64,000 nucleotides of DNA from an uncultured Clostridia bacterium (GCA_944377365.1 CALWEQ010000005.1:1-64000); one strand, 5' to 3'; shown: positions 43,161 to 53,162, counted from the stretch's first letter. Made by a program: numbers and translations. Notes: generated by a model from the sequence alone, not told the origin.

Positions 43161-43682
43161 TTAAGTTACACTATTAATTATTTCCCAAATTTTTGAAATA
43201 TAAACATAATTTGTCGAATTTTCACTTTTTGTAAAACAAAATGCCGGATACACTAGGCACCACCAATTGTCGCCTTCGCCAGAACCTAAATCTAAAATTA
43301 CTGCTTCATATTCACCAGCAGGAAGTGTTATGTCATCATACACGCGAGTTGGAAATTTTTCTGTGGCAATGCGCGTTTTGCCTTGATAGTCAAAACCTTC
43401 GCTTTCAAGCACTGCATCTGCAACTGCATTTAGATATGAAATGTTGTTTTCAATAATGTTTTTTGCTTCTTCTTTCGTTTTAGCTTCGCTTAACAATGGT
43501 ATGAGACTTTCCACTATCGCATCTTTAACCAAATATTTAACTCTTTGGTCATCCACTGAATTAGAGTTTGCGCGAATGTGTATTCGTAAATATTCTGTTT
43601 GGTTTTCTTGTGTAAACAGTGGTGCACAAGCCATTAAGGCTCCTAAAATGAAAACTGAAATTATACAAACAATCCATTTCAT
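43161..43682 (-). CDS. spoIIR: Stage II sporulation protein R
   Basis: 173 residues: an N-terminal signal sequence or anchor, then the conserved LRIHIRANSNSVDDQRVKYLVKDAI. It is secreted from the forespore and triggers SpoIIGA to process pro-sigma-E. The ribosome site GGGAG lies seven bases before the ATG and is part of the 3' arm of the terminator-like hairpin. No clear sigma-F promoter was found just upstream. Confidence 0.94.
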   Translation of the reverse strand: MKWIVCIISVFILGALMACAPLFTQENQTEYLRIHIRANSNSVDDQRVKYLVKDAIVESLIPLLSEAKTKEEAKNIIENNISYLNAVADAVLESEGFDYQGKTRIATEKFPTRVYDDITLPAGEYEAVILDLGSGEGDNWWCLVYPAFCFTKSENSTNYVYISKIWEIINSVT

Positions 43683-43712
43683 AAAAAAACTCCCTTTTCA
43701 AAAAGGAGTTTT
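43683..43712 (-). terminator. Terminator-like hairpin just before spoIIR
   Basis: Minus strand stem AAAACTCC / GGAGTTTT, followed by a T7 run that ends at the spoIIR ATG. It can end sipL transcripts and also contains the spoIIR ribosome site in its 3' arm. Confidence 0.7.
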
Positions 43713-43776
43713 GACTGGAAATAAGTTTTAAAGTCGCTTTTTTTTTAAAATTTTAAGGTTTTTTTAAGTTATTTTG

Positions 43777-45291
43777 TTATTTGGCTTTTTGATAAAATAT
43801 CAAAACGTCGCTATTCGATTGCAATGGAAAAGACAATTCTGGGTTTTGCCTAGCCACATCACTTTCTCTAACTCTGCTAGATTTTGCAACATCCCAAAGC
43901 GTGTCGCCCTCTTTAGCAAACACTACTTGCATTGCACAATCAGGGTCAGGCAATTTCTCTCCAATATCAGCAGAAGATATCACCGCAGACACATCGTCAT
44001 CACTCAATGAAACAATAGCTTTAATTTTTGCATCGAAGAAAAGCTCTCTTCCTTTTTTGACAACGACATCAACATCTGTCAATACCGCATCAACATTCAA
44101 CATCGTCTCATCATTTGCTTTTGTTTTGTCGGAAATAGAAAAAGGAACTTCAATTTCGACAGAGCTAATCGAACTGCTCTCATCATTTAAATACACAACA
44201 CATGTTTTTGCTATGCCATCAATAGTAATCTCGCCATTTTGTACTGAGGCGTTTGTAATTTCTGCCGAACTTCCAAATGTGAATAGTATTTTATCAACAC
44301 GAGGTTGGCTTTCATCCAATGTTAATGAACCATCTATTTTGCCATCAACAAATTCCAAAGGCAATAATTTTGACATGTTGAAGCTCTCAGTAGAAACTTC
44401 CATTTCATGAGTTAAACTATATAAATCTTCTATGGTTTTAATGGAAATTTCCTCATAAGCGAGCGCAGTAATGCTAAATGGTACGTTTATTATTATTTTT
44501 GTTCCTCTATCTTCATCTTCAACTTCAACTTTTACATCAGAATTTAAAATTTTTGCGAAGGCTTCAACTAAACTCTCTCTCGTCGCTCCTTCAATCTCTA
44601 ATTCCTCTTTGAATGAATCATAAAGTTGAACTGAATCAAATCTATCATCCTCATCAATAAACAAAACTTTTGTAAAAATATCGCCACTAACAGAGACAAA
44701 GTTTATACCAGCTTCCGTATTTTTGACAATGACCCCTGTCTCTGTCCCTAAAACCTTTTTAACTTTTTGCCTATGAGAATGTTCTAACGTCTCGTTTGCT
44801 TGACTTGTTGCACTCCCAATAAATCTTACAACGGATATGTCTTCTTCTTTGACACAAACATCGTCGTCTGCTGTCGACAAAGCATTGATTTGTTCGCTCG
44901 AGATCAAAATGCCGGATTGCTCAAGTGTAATGCTTATTCTAGCTTCTGAGCCAGAAACGGAATCAATGTTGTAGTCAATAACTCTCAATTTTATTATTGC
45001 TTTTTCTCCAGCGCGAATTGAATCATCGGCGAATTTTGATGATATTGGGCACGATGAAAAAGCACTGGCTACTTCGCCGTTTTCAAGGCTGTAAATCATG
45101 CAGATGTCTACATGTCCCGTAAAACTAACGTTACCCTCGCTTACCTCTTGATTGTCATCAGTTGCAAAGATAGAAACCGCTTGCACCCTAGCTATTTCTC
45201 CATCAGCGTTTACGACGCAATTGACGCTAATTTCGCCTTTTGGTAGGTGCGTCTTTCTAACAACCTTAAAATTATTTGATTCAAACGACAT
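43777..45291 (-). CDS. sipL: SipL-type SPOCS and LysM spore-coat morphogenesis protein
   Basis: 504 residues: an N-terminal region and two or three SPOCS (DUF3794) beta domains (repeats of FSITALAYEEISIKT and VPFSISDKT.ANDET type), then a C-terminal LysM domain (VVFAKEGDTLWDVAKSSRVRESDVARQNPEL). SipL in Clostridioides binds SpoIVA through its LysM domain and is essential for coat localisation; size and domain order match. No signal peptide, fitting a mother-cell cytosolic protein. GGGGGA precedes the ATG. It is divergent from veg. Confidence 0.85.
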   Translation of the reverse strand: MSFESNNFKVVRKTHLPKGEISVNCVVNADGEIARVQAVSIFATDDNQEVSEGNVSFTGHVDICMIYSLENGEVASAFSSCPISSKFADDSIRAGEKAIIKLRVIDYNIDSVSGSEARISITLEQSGILISSEQINALSTADDDVCVKEEDISVVRFIGSATSQANETLEHSHRQKVKKVLGTETGVIVKNTEAGINFVSVSGDIFTKVLFIDEDDRFDSVQLYDSFKEELEIEGATRESLVEAFAKILNSDVKVEVEDEDRGTKIIINVPFSITALAYEEISIKTIEDLYSLTHEMEVSTESFNMSKLLPLEFVDGKIDGSLTLDESQPRVDKILFTFGSSAEITNASVQNGEITIDGIAKTCVVYLNDESSSISSVEIEVPFSISDKTKANDETMLNVDAVLTDVDVVVKKGRELFFDAKIKAIVSLSDDDVSAVISSADIGEKLPDPDCAMQVVFAKEGDTLWDVAKSSRVRESDVARQNPELSFPLQSNSDVLIFYQKAK

Positions 45292-45404
45292 ATATTTCCC
45301 CCTAAATTTTGTTTACGCTAGTATTCTATTAATGAAAAATGCCAAGTATTCCAAATGTTTAAAAAATTATTTTTTTGTCAACAATCATGTCAAGCGAGGT
45401 AAAA

Positions 45405-45641
45405 ATGAAAAGACCCACCGATCAGTTGTTAAATGTTAAAGAAAAGATTGCCTCATTAAAAGGCATGGAAATAGAAATGAGCATAAATCGCGGAAGAAAA
45501 AAGTTTGACAATGTCAGTGCAACCGTAGCAGATGTCTACCCTAGTGTTTTCACGGTAAAGATAAAAGGAGTTAAACAGCCATTGCAAACATTTTCTTATT
45601 TTGACGTGCTATGTGGAAATATAACAATTCAAAGCAGTTAA
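45405..45641 (+). CDS. veg: Veg family protein
   Basis: 78 residues from the ATG at 45405, which has GCGAGGT seven bases upstream; the ten extra residues of the longer frame are unlikely. VKEKIASLKGMEIEMSINRGRKK and an SH3-like C-terminal part match Veg, a small conserved Firmicute protein linked to biofilm regulation and spore outgrowth in Bacillus. Divergent from sipL. Confidence 0.92.
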   Translation: MKRPTDQLLNVKEKIASLKGMEIEMSINRGRKKFDNVSATVADVYPSVFTVKIKGVKQPLQTFSYFDVLCGNITIQSS

Positions 45642-45664
45642 ATAAAAAATTCACCTGTTTTGTT

Positions 45665-45692
45665 TTGATTTTAAAAATTTTGTTGCTATAAT
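45665..45692 (+). promoter_or_regulatory. Promoter of the MFS gene, leaderless type
   Basis: TTGATT (45665-45670), 16-base spacer, TATAAT (45687-45692) preceded by TGC (extended -10), then six bases to the ATG. No ribosome site. Confidence 0.6.
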
Positions 45693-45698
45693 TTTCTT

Positions 45699-46931
45699 AT
45701 GAATGAATCTGTAAAGATCAACAAAAGAAAAGCTTTGCTTTTTAGCATTTATCGAGGGCTAACAGCCGATTGGTTTTTTATTTATGCAATTGACAGCATT
45801 TTTTACAGTGAAGTAAAGATGATGTCTTTTTCACAAATTTCTTTAATTGCGACAATTGCATCATTGAGTTACATTTTAATTTGTTTGCCAACAGTCAGAT
45901 TAGTAAGAAAAATTGGAACGGTGCGCTCAACGCAACTGGGGACTGCTTTATTTTTAATTTCAGCCGTCATGATGGTGTTTGATCCCATTGTAATCTACAT
46001 TTCACAACCTGTTTTTATGTTTGGAATGGCATTAAAAAATTCCAGCGATTCAAAAATTCTAAAAGACAACCTAAAAATGTATGGTCTTAGTAAAGATTAT
46101 TCAAAACACACGAGCATTTCCAAATTTATATGGACATTTGTAAATGCCATTTCCACTATTCTATCTGGATTTATGTTTGATCTATGGCCATACTCACCAA
46201 TAGTAGCAAGTTGTGTTATTATGTTAATAATGTTAATTTTATCGTTCTTTGTAAAAAATGAAAAAGAATCATTTAAAAAAGCAAACAATTTGCCTCCTCA
46301 TAATGTTAAAATTGAAAAATTTGAATTCTTTAAACTATTTAAATATAGGACAACATGGCTATTGTTTTTCTTTGCAATATTCTTTTACGGTTTTGTTGCT
46401 GGAGGAATGGATATAGCAAAATTACCATTTCAAGAGTTAAATTTTTCTACAGTAACGATAACAACAGTTTGCTTGATAGCTTATTTTTTAAGAGCTATCA
46501 CTGCATTCGCTTTTGGATTTATATATGAAAAATTGAGATTTAATTCGATCTATATTGTCATATCATTATGTTCAATAGGAGCTTTAATGCTGGGGCTTGG
46601 AGGTATTTTGTCCGCAGGCACAACCGCATTAATCATAATGGGAATTGGAATTGCATTGCTTTACTCTTCAAGAGACCCGTTCAACTTGATACGAGAAGAT
46701 TTTGTTATGAACAGCAATGGCCTGACAAAACGACAAACATTGTTACAGATTACTTCAATTGGCTCTTATTTGGGTAGATTAATAATAACTTTAGTAATCA
46801 GCATCGTTTTAAACTATCAGACAATATTTACAGTCTTTTTACTTCTTCTTGCTCTAACTCCTTTTTGCATAGTAATTTCAGTGCTTTTAAGAAGAAAACA
46901 AAAAATAAACAAATATGAAATGTTTTATTAA
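45699..46931 (+). CDS. Major facilitator superfamily transporter
   Basis: 410 residues with 12 membrane helices and a central cytoplasmic loop (about 190-215), the MFS plan; a short RLVRKIG motif after helix 2 corresponds to the usual loop 2-3 signature. Substrate unknown. It stands alone, with a leaderless-type promoter; a second in-frame Met is not close. The 3' end is followed by about 85 AT-rich bases and a bidirectional terminator. Confidence 0.8.
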   Translation: MNESVKINKRKALLFSIYRGLTADWFFIYAIDSIFYSEVKMMSFSQISLIATIASLSYILICLPTVRLVRKIGTVRSTQLGTALFLISAVMMVFDPIVIYISQPVFMFGMALKNSSDSKILKDNLKMYGLSKDYSKHTSISKFIWTFVNAISTILSGFMFDLWPYSPIVASCVIMLIMLILSFFVKNEKESFKKANNLPPHNVKIEKFEFFKLFKYRTTWLLFFFAIFFYGFVAGGMDIAKLPFQELNFSTVTITTVCLIAYFLRAITAFAFGFIYEKLRFNSIYIVISLCSIGALMLGLGGILSAGTTALIIMGIGIALLYSSRDPFNLIREDFVMNSNGLTKRQTLLQITSIGSYLGRLIITLVISIVLNYQTIFTVFLLLLALTPFCIVISVLLRRKQKINKYEMFY

Positions 46932-47018
46932 TACTTTAAAATGATATCCACAAAACATTAATATATTTTAGATTATAATAAATAATAAAATACAAAAATA
47001 TAATTAAAAATAAAATAT

Positions 47019-47042
47019 AAAAACGCTTTTAAAAAGCGTTTT
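47019..47042. terminator. Bidirectional terminator MFS / rpe
   Basis: Stem AAAACGCTTTT / AAAAGCGTTTT with flanking A and T runs. It serves the convergent MFS gene and the end of the priA-rpe cluster. Confidence 0.8.
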
Positions 47043-47709
47043 ATTTTTGGCACTTTAATTTTTTTATAGCATTATTTTTGTCCGACGAATTGTAAACAAA
47101 ACTGCCACTAACAAGAATGTCCGCTCCAAATTCTGCAAGAAGTTTGCAATTTTGATCATTGACTCCACCATCAACTTCTATTTTAAAATTTAACCTGTTT
47201 TCTGTCCTAAACTCGTTTAATTGCGACAATTTTTTGTAAACGTCTGTTTGTAATTTTTGTCCACTTGCACCTGGCTCGACCGACATAACCAAAACAATAT
47301 CAGTGCCATATAAAAAGTTTTTTATTTCTTGTATTTGCGTCTTTGGTTTAAAACTTAATCCGCATAAGCACTTTTTTGACTTAATAAAATTTAAGGTGCC
47401 AATTATATCGCTTTTATTTTTAAATGCTTCATAATGCACCGTGATAATGTTCGCACCTGCTTCAACATATTTTTTTACCAAATCTTTTGGCTCGTCCACC
47501 ATAAGATGTACATCCAACATTATCAAACTTGAATCATTAATATTTTTAACAAGTTCCTCATCAAAATTTTGTTTTTCAACAAATTTTCCATCCATGATAT
47601 CGCAATGAAGCATATCAGCTTTGTCTTGCATGAAACGTGCATATTCAATTATCTCCTGAATGCTATTTATTGGATCTGTGGAAACAGAAATGTCAACCTT
47701 CTTCTTCAT
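47041..47709 (-). CDS. rpe: Ribulose-phosphate 3-epimerase
   Basis: 222 residues, TIM barrel. CDIMDGKFV and DVHLMVDEP (metal His and Asp), and VEPGASGQ then EVDGGVNDQN with a phosphate-binding end. It converts ribulose-5-P to xylulose-5-P. GGGGAG precedes the ATG. It follows rsgA by one base, the usual Firmicute order. Confidence 0.96.
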   Translation of the reverse strand: MKKKVDISVSTDPINSIQEIIEYARFMQDKADMLHCDIMDGKFVEKQNFDEELVKNINDSSLIMLDVHLMVDEPKDLVKKYVEAGANIITVHYEAFKNKSDIIGTLNFIKSKKCLCGLSFKPKTQIQEIKNFLYGTDIVLVMSVEPGASGQKLQTDVYKKLSQLNEFRTENRLNFKIEVDGGVNDQNCKLLAEFGADILVSGSFVYNSSDKNNAIKKLKCQK

Positions 47710-47710
47710 A

Positions 47711-48547
47711 TTATCTCCCCTTGCTGTTCAAAGCATTAAACAACTTTACATAACTATTATATCTTTTCTTATCAATTTTCCCAAAATTTAACGCACTTTT
47801 AACGCCACATTTTTTTTCTGCAATATGATTGCAAGAAGCATATTCACACTCGTCAATAAATTGAGCAAACTCATCAAAACACCTGTCTAGCAAATTTTTG
47901 TCAACATCAATAAGACTTTCATCAAGTTTTGAAAAACCCGCTGTATCTGCCATATAATCATTTTTACCGACATTATATAAAGTTACCATTCTTGTGGTCT
48001 GTTTGCCTCTGTCAGTTTTAACTGAAAGTTCTCCTATTTTTTCTCGTTGTTCACCTAAAATTGCATTTATTAGTGATGACTTTCCAACTGCGCTTTGCCC
48101 TGCAAAAGCACAAACGCCTTTTACGTGTTTCAAAATTTGTTTTACATCTTCATCTTTCGCGCTAACAAAACAAATTGGAAGAACATTTTTATAAGTTTTT
48201 TGCAAATCTTTTTTTAAATCTTCATTCAATATGTCTTTTTTGTTGACTATCAGAACAGGACTTATGTCATTTGCCTTACAAAACGTAATCAATTTGTCGA
48301 TTAAATAAAAGTCTGGCTTAGGTGTGCTTGCTAATACAATAAACATTTTGTCAAGGTTTGCTATTGGAGGTCTGACTAGCAAGTTTTTACGAGGCAAAAC
48401 CTTTTCAATCGTTTTTTGTTTTTCATCGTACTCAACGACGTCTCCAACAAAGATTCCATCATTTTTCAAATTTTTTCTTGCCAAAAAAGCTTCATCACCG
48501 ATGAAAAATAAATTGGCATTTTTCTTTACTACTAGACCCGTTTTCAT
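47711..48547 (-). CDS. rsgA: Ribosome small-subunit biogenesis GTPase RsgA
   Basis: 278 residues, circularly permuted GTPase: OB fold first, then NKKD at 102-105, the P-loop GQSAVGKS at 150-157 and DTAG, and a C-terminal zinc-binding domain (CEYASCNHIAEKKCGV). It matures the 30S subunit. It overlaps rlmN by four bases. prkC and stp, which often sit between rlmN and rsgA, are absent. Confidence 0.96.
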   Translation of the reverse strand: MKTGLVVKKNANLFFIGDEAFLARKNLKNDGIFVGDVVEYDEKQKTIEKVLPRKNLLVRPPIANLDKMFIVLASTPKPDFYLIDKLITFCKANDISPVLIVNKKDILNEDLKKDLQKTYKNVLPICFVSAKDEDVKQILKHVKGVCAFAGQSAVGKSSLINAILGEQREKIGELSVKTDRGKQTTRMVTLYNVGKNDYMADTAGFSKLDESLIDVDKNLLDRCFDEFAQFIDECEYASCNHIAEKKCGVKSALNFGKIDKKRYNSYVKLFNALNSKGR

Positions 48548-49575
48548 GACTCCTCCGCCATAACTTGTCTTCTAAGTTGTCCACAGGCGCCACTTATATC
48601 CGCGCCCATAGTCCTTCTTTTAGTAGCATTAATTTTGCATGAAAGAAGTCTATCTAAAAACAATTTTACTCGTTTTTCATCTGATCCCAACAAATTTTTT
48701 TCTTTGACATAATTTAGAGGAATAAGATTTACTAGACATGGCAACCCTTTCAAAAGCGAAGCCAACTCGTCAGCATCTTTTAAACTGTCGTTTTCACCTG
48801 CAACAAGAGCATATTCAAACGCAAATCTCCGTCCAGTTTTTTCAAAATAATATTTACATGCTTTTATGATTTGCTCAATCGAATAAGCTTTTGCAATAGG
48901 CATAATTTTTCGCCTTTTTTCATCACTTGTCGAATGTAAAGAAATTGTGAGATTTACGCAAAAACCGTCATCAGCCAACTGATAAATTTTTGGCACAAGC
49001 CCGCAGGTTGACAAAGTGATATTCCTTTGACTAATGTTTATACCTTCATTGGACGAAACGAGTTTAAGAAATTTTGTGACATTTTCATAATTATCAAGTG
49101 GTTCTCCCATTCCCATTAAGACAATGTTGGTCACTTTTCGATTTTTTACATTTCCGCCTTGGTCCCTGTTAACACACAACACCTGTTGTAAGATCTCTCC
49201 GGCGCTAAGGTTTCTCTTAAGTCCGTTCATCCCCGACGCGCAAAAAGCACATCCCATGCGACAGCCAACTTGAGTTGAAACACAAAGAGTGTTGCCATAT
49301 TTATATTGCATGAAAACGCCTTCAACGATTTCTCCGTCAGAAAATCTAAAAATGTATTTTGTCGTGCCATCCACACTTTTTAATTTCCTTAAAATACAAA
49401 AACAAGGATAATCTTTTGCAATCTTATTTTTAAAAGAAGCTGAAAGATTTGAAATTTCTTCAAGATTTTTTGCCTGCAAAAGTGCATCAAAAAGTTGTCC
49501 ACCTCTGAACGCCGGCTCCCCCAACTGCTTAACATATTCAATTGTTTGGTTCTTATCAAAATCAAGAAGCATCAT
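48544..49575 (-). CDS. rlmN: 23S rRNA/tRNA adenine-C2 methyltransferase RlmN
   Basis: 343 residues, radical SAM. The cluster cysteines are C105-x3-C109-x2-C112 (CRMGCAFC), followed by GMGEPLDNY; near the C-terminus a Cys in ISGACGQL is the methyl-carrying residue. It methylates A2503 of 23S rRNA and A37 of some tRNAs. It overlaps fmt by 14 bases. Confidence 0.97.
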   Translation of the reverse strand: MMLLDFDKNQTIEYVKQLGEPAFRGGQLFDALLQAKNLEEISNLSASFKNKIAKDYPCFCILRKLKSVDGTTKYIFRFSDGEIVEGVFMQYKYGNTLCVSTQVGCRMGCAFCASGMNGLKRNLSAGEILQQVLCVNRDQGGNVKNRKVTNIVLMGMGEPLDNYENVTKFLKLVSSNEGINISQRNITLSTCGLVPKIYQLADDGFCVNLTISLHSTSDEKRRKIMPIAKAYSIEQIIKACKYYFEKTGRRFAFEYALVAGENDSLKDADELASLLKGLPCLVNLIPLNYVKEKNLLGSDEKRVKLFLDRLLSCKINATKRRTMGADISGACGQLRRQVMAEES

Positions 49576-50470
49576 TCACCTTCAACAAGCCATGATATCC
49601 ATTTAAGAATGCATTGCCACTCATCTTTTTCCCTGTTGGCGAGATTAATTCTAAAATCTCGACAGCTCCGTTTTTGCAACCTATCACAAAACTTTTCTTC
49701 TCGTCTAAAACAGTGTTTTCATCACATTTTTTTTCTGAAAGTTTCGCTTTTAAAACCTTTATTCGATTTTTGTCTAAGAAGAAAAAACATCCAGGATTGT
49801 GAGCCAACCCACGCACCTTGCCGTATATTTTGTCGGCCTCATCATAAAAATCTAAAAAGCCATCTTCTTTTTTTATCAATTTCGTAAAAGTAGGCTCTCC
49901 TATCTGTTTATGAAAGACAACTTTTTGATTTTTAACTTTATCAAGTGCCTTTAACAACAATTCACAACTAATCTTTGACAATTTTGTTTCTAACGACACA
50001 TAATCGTCGTCATCATCAATTTCAACACGTTGCTGTTCAAGAACATCTCCCGCGTCCATTTCATAAACCATGCGCTGAATTGTAACGCCAGTAAATTTTC
50101 GATTTTGCATAAGCGCGGTCTGGATAGGTGTAGCGCCTCTTAAATCGGGCAAAAGTGATGGATGAACATTTATGCCAAACCCAAGATTTAAAAATTCTCG
50201 CGACAATATTTGTCCAAATGATGCAGTAACAAAAAGATCAAAATCTAATTTCTTGATTTCTTCAACATGCTGATTGACTTTTTCAAATTGTAATACCTTG
50301 ATCCCTTTTTCTAATGCAAACACTTTTGCTTCTGGCATATGCATCTTGCCTCCACGATCAGCTTTGCGATCTGGTTGACAAATGACAGCGACGATTTCAT
50401 GCCTCGCTTCATACAAACTTTCCAAAACGTTTCTAGCAAACTGTGGCGAACCCAAAAACAAAATTTTCAT
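49562..50470 (-). CDS. fmt: Methionyl-tRNA formyltransferase
   Basis: 302 residues. N-terminal formyltransferase domain with GSPQFARNVLESL, the catalytic HPSLLPDLRGATPIQTAL segment and ALMQN...TGVTIQRM, then a C-terminal OB-like domain. It formylates initiator Met-tRNA. It overlaps def by four bases, so Fmt and its opposite deformylase are co-translated. Confidence 0.97.
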   Translation of the reverse strand: MKILFLGSPQFARNVLESLYEARHEIVAVICQPDRKADRGGKMHMPEAKVFALEKGIKVLQFEKVNQHVEEIKKLDFDLFVTASFGQILSREFLNLGFGINVHPSLLPDLRGATPIQTALMQNRKFTGVTIQRMVYEMDAGDVLEQQRVEIDDDDDYVSLETKLSKISCELLLKALDKVKNQKVVFHKQIGEPTFTKLIKKEDGFLDFYDEADKIYGKVRGLAHNPGCFFFLDKNRIKVLKAKLSEKKCDENTVLDEKKSFVIGCKNGAVEILELISPTGKKMSGNAFLNGYHGLLKVNDAS

Positions 50471-50940
50471 TTTTTACCATACTTTTTAAAATATTTTTCA
50501 TTATTTTTACTTTTATCGACATAAAGTATCCCATTCAAATGATCTATTTCATGGCTTGCACATCGTGCGAAATACTTTTCTCCGCTTATTTCAATATTAT
50601 AACCATATCTGTCCTTTGCCTTTACAGTAAGCTTTGCAGGTCTTTTTACGATGTCCGAAAAATTTGGAACGCTCAAACACCCTTCTTCTTCCTCTTGCTC
50701 CCCTTCACTGGCAATTATTTCAGGATTAATCAGCTCATAAAAACTTCCACCAAGATCCATTATAACAACCCTTTTAAAAACTCCCACTTGTGTTGCTGCA
50801 AGTCCCATGCCATTATTGGCATACATCGTATCACGCATATCTTCTAACAATTCAAAAAGGTCGTCATCGAAATCAGTGACAGGTTTTGCAATCTTCCTTA
50901 ATCTTTCGTCTCCATACTTTAAAACTTTTCTTTTAGCCAT
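50467..50940 (-). CDS. def: Peptide deformylase
   Basis: 157 residues. Active-site motifs GMGLAATQ (44-51), EGCLS (86-90) and HEIDH (130-134) with all metal ligands. It removes the N-formyl group from new proteins. It sits between priA and fmt. Confidence 0.97.
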   Translation of the reverse strand: MAKRKVLKYGDERLRKIAKPVTDFDDDLFELLEDMRDTMYANNGMGLAATQVGVFKRVVIMDLGGSFYELINPEIIASEGEQEEEEGCLSVPNFSDIVKRPAKLTVKAKDRYGYNIEISGEKYFARCASHEIDHLNGILYVDKSKNNEKYFKKYGKK

Positions 50941-50949
50941 ATTTTCTCC

Positions 50950-53124
50950 TTAACTCATGCTTTCTGGATTGACTTCAAAAAACACACTAGACTTTAAATT
51001 TTGGTCAGTACATTTAAAAATTTCATTTTCTATCTCATCGCTATTTGTCAACAGCAAACGTATTACGACTTGATATCTATAAGAATTTTTGATCTTCTTA
51101 ATTGGTGATTTCATTGCGTCCATGTATATTATGTCATCAAAATATTTCTCCCGCACTTTTAATAGTTTATTATAACACAATTTAAGTTCATCGCGAACAA
51201 CATTTTCATCTGGGTGAGCAAATAAAATACGAATAATTTTAGAAAAAGGTGGAAAGACAGCAGTTTTTCTTAAATTTTCTTCCTTTTTAAAAAAACCTTT
51301 GTAATCATAATTAGCTGCAAATCTGTAAACGTAATGTCTTGGCGAATAAGTTTGCAAAACAACCTTACCTTCACTTTTGCTTCTACCAGCTCTACCTGAA
51401 ACTTGCGTAATAAGTTGAAAACATCTTTCAGTACTTCTATAATCACCACGATACAAACTTTGATCGGCATCTATTATTCCAACCAAAACAACGTCTTCAA
51501 AATCATGCCCTTTTGCAATCATTTGTGTCCCCACCAATATGGCAGGTTTACTCTCCCGAAATTCACTCAAAATCTTTTCGTGCCCGTTTTTTCTTGAAGT
51601 TGTGTCATTGTCCATTCGCAAAATTTTAACGTCTGGAAAGATCTCTTTTAATTCGCTTACAACTCGTTCAGTCCCCACTGCGCCCTGCTTAATTTTATCG
51701 GAACCACAATTTGGACACCGATCAAGAGCCTTGTACTGTTTTCCACAATAATGACATTTCAATCTGTTGTCTTCGCGATGATAAACAAGGTTTACGTCAC
51801 AAGATTGACATTTCGCAACGTATCCACACTCTCTACACATCATAAAAGAAGAAAAGCCTCGTCTGTTAATAAAAATCATGGCCTGCTTTTTTTCGTTTAC
51901 AACATTTGCTAAATCTGAAATTAATTGAGATGAAAATATTCCGGAGTTGCCCGCTCTAAGCTCATTCATCATGTCCACAATTTGTATTTTAGGCAACTCC
52001 TTGCCATTCGCTCTCTTTGGCATTTCAATCAATTTAACTTTCCCTTGTTTTGCCTGCTCATAAATGTCTACACTCGGAGTTGCACTGCCTACAACAAGCG
52101 GGCAATTATTATATTCCGCCCGAAATTTGGCAATCTCAAAAGTGTCATATCTTGGATTTGACTCAGATATGTAAGATTGTTCATGTTGCTCATCAATGAT
52201 TATTATGCCGACTTTGTCAAGTGGCGCAAAAATAGCCGAACGAGCACCAACCGCCACACTTGCCTCTCCTGAAAACAAACGTTTCCACTCATCAAATCTT
52301 TCCCCCGCCGAAAGACTGCTGTGCAAAACCGCAACATTATCTCCAAATCTAGATTTAAAGTTGGCCATTACCTGAGGCGTCAGAGATATTTCTGGCACAA
52401 GCATAATTGCATTCTTGCCTTTTTCTAAAACACGTGAAATCAAATTCATATAAACTTCAGTTTTTCCACTTCCGGTAACACCATGTAAAAGATAAATGCC
52501 GTTTCCCCCTACAGACTGCACAGCATTTTTTTGCGAATCATTTAAAACAACCTTTTTCTCTTCTTTTTGAATTGAAGCTGGCTTCCTTAAACATCTTTCT
52601 AATTCGACTTTAACAATTCCTTTTTCTAACAAAGCATTGACCGCACTTTGTCCAAACTGTTTTTTTAAATCCGATAATTTGATTTTAGGAATTTCTAATA
52701 AAGCTTCAACAATTCTTTTTTGGACTTTTGCATTTTTCAATAGCTCTGGTGAAAAGTTTTTCGAAAGTGTTGCCCATCTTATAAACAATTCACGAACTTT
52801 TCCTTCCCTAATTTCACTTGGAACAAAAAGTTTTAAAACACTTGTCAGTCTTAAATGAAATTTGTTGCACATGAAATTCATTAAGCTTAACATTTCCGAT
52901 TTTATGATAGGTTCATCATCTAGTTTTGCAACTATGTCTTTTACTTTCTTTTCATCAAAAGAGGTGTTTTCTTTTAAGTCAACAACAAACCCTTGCATCA
53001 TTCTAGCACCAAATGAAACTAAAACGCGATCTCCCTTTTGAATTTTTATATCAGGTGGCACACGATAATCGAAGACTTTGTCTAGTGCCTTTGTGTCCTG
53101 ATCAATAATAACAGATGCAAACAT
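50950..53124 (-). CDS. priA: Replication restart helicase PriA
   Basis: 724 residues: an N-terminal DNA-binding part, a DEAD-type helicase with Walker A GVTGSGKTEVYM and Walker B DEQH (usually DEEH), a zinc region with the series CRECG..CQSC..CHYCG..CPNCG, and the helicase C domain (GTQMIAKGHDF, QVSGRAGR). It reloads the replisome at stalled forks. Its own promoter overlaps the preceding terminator. coaBC, the usual gene between rpoZ and priA, is missing. Confidence 0.96.
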   Translation of the reverse strand: MFASVIIDQDTKALDKVFDYRVPPDIKIQKGDRVLVSFGARMMQGFVVDLKENTSFDEKKVKDIVAKLDDEPIIKSEMLSLMNFMCNKFHLRLTSVLKLFVPSEIREGKVRELFIRWATLSKNFSPELLKNAKVQKRIVEALLEIPKIKLSDLKKQFGQSAVNALLEKGIVKVELERCLRKPASIQKEEKKVVLNDSQKNAVQSVGGNGIYLLHGVTGSGKTEVYMNLISRVLEKGKNAIMLVPEISLTPQVMANFKSRFGDNVAVLHSSLSAGERFDEWKRLFSGEASVAVGARSAIFAPLDKVGIIIIDEQHEQSYISESNPRYDTFEIAKFRAEYNNCPLVVGSATPSVDIYEQAKQGKVKLIEMPKRANGKELPKIQIVDMMNELRAGNSGIFSSQLISDLANVVNEKKQAMIFINRRGFSSFMMCRECGYVAKCQSCDVNLVYHREDNRLKCHYCGKQYKALDRCPNCGSDKIKQGAVGTERVVSELKEIFPDVKILRMDNDTTSRKNGHEKILSEFRESKPAILVGTQMIAKGHDFEDVVLVGIIDADQSLYRGDYRSTERCFQLITQVSGRAGRSKSEGKVVLQTYSPRHYVYRFAANYDYKGFFKKEENLRKTAVFPPFSKIIRILFAHPDENVVRDELKLCYNKLLKVREKYFDDIIYMDAMKSPIKKIKNSYRYQVVIRLLLTNSDEIENEIFKCTDQNLKSSVFFEVNPESMS

Positions 53125-53132
53125 AAAATCCT

Positions 53133-53162
53133 TAAAAAAATCTATTGCTTTTCAGCAATAGA
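53133..53162 (-). terminator. Terminator between rpoZ and priA
   Basis: Stem TCTATTGCT / AGCAATAGA with a 4-base loop and T7 on the minus strand; its upstream half overlaps the predicted priA transcription start. Confidence 0.8.
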
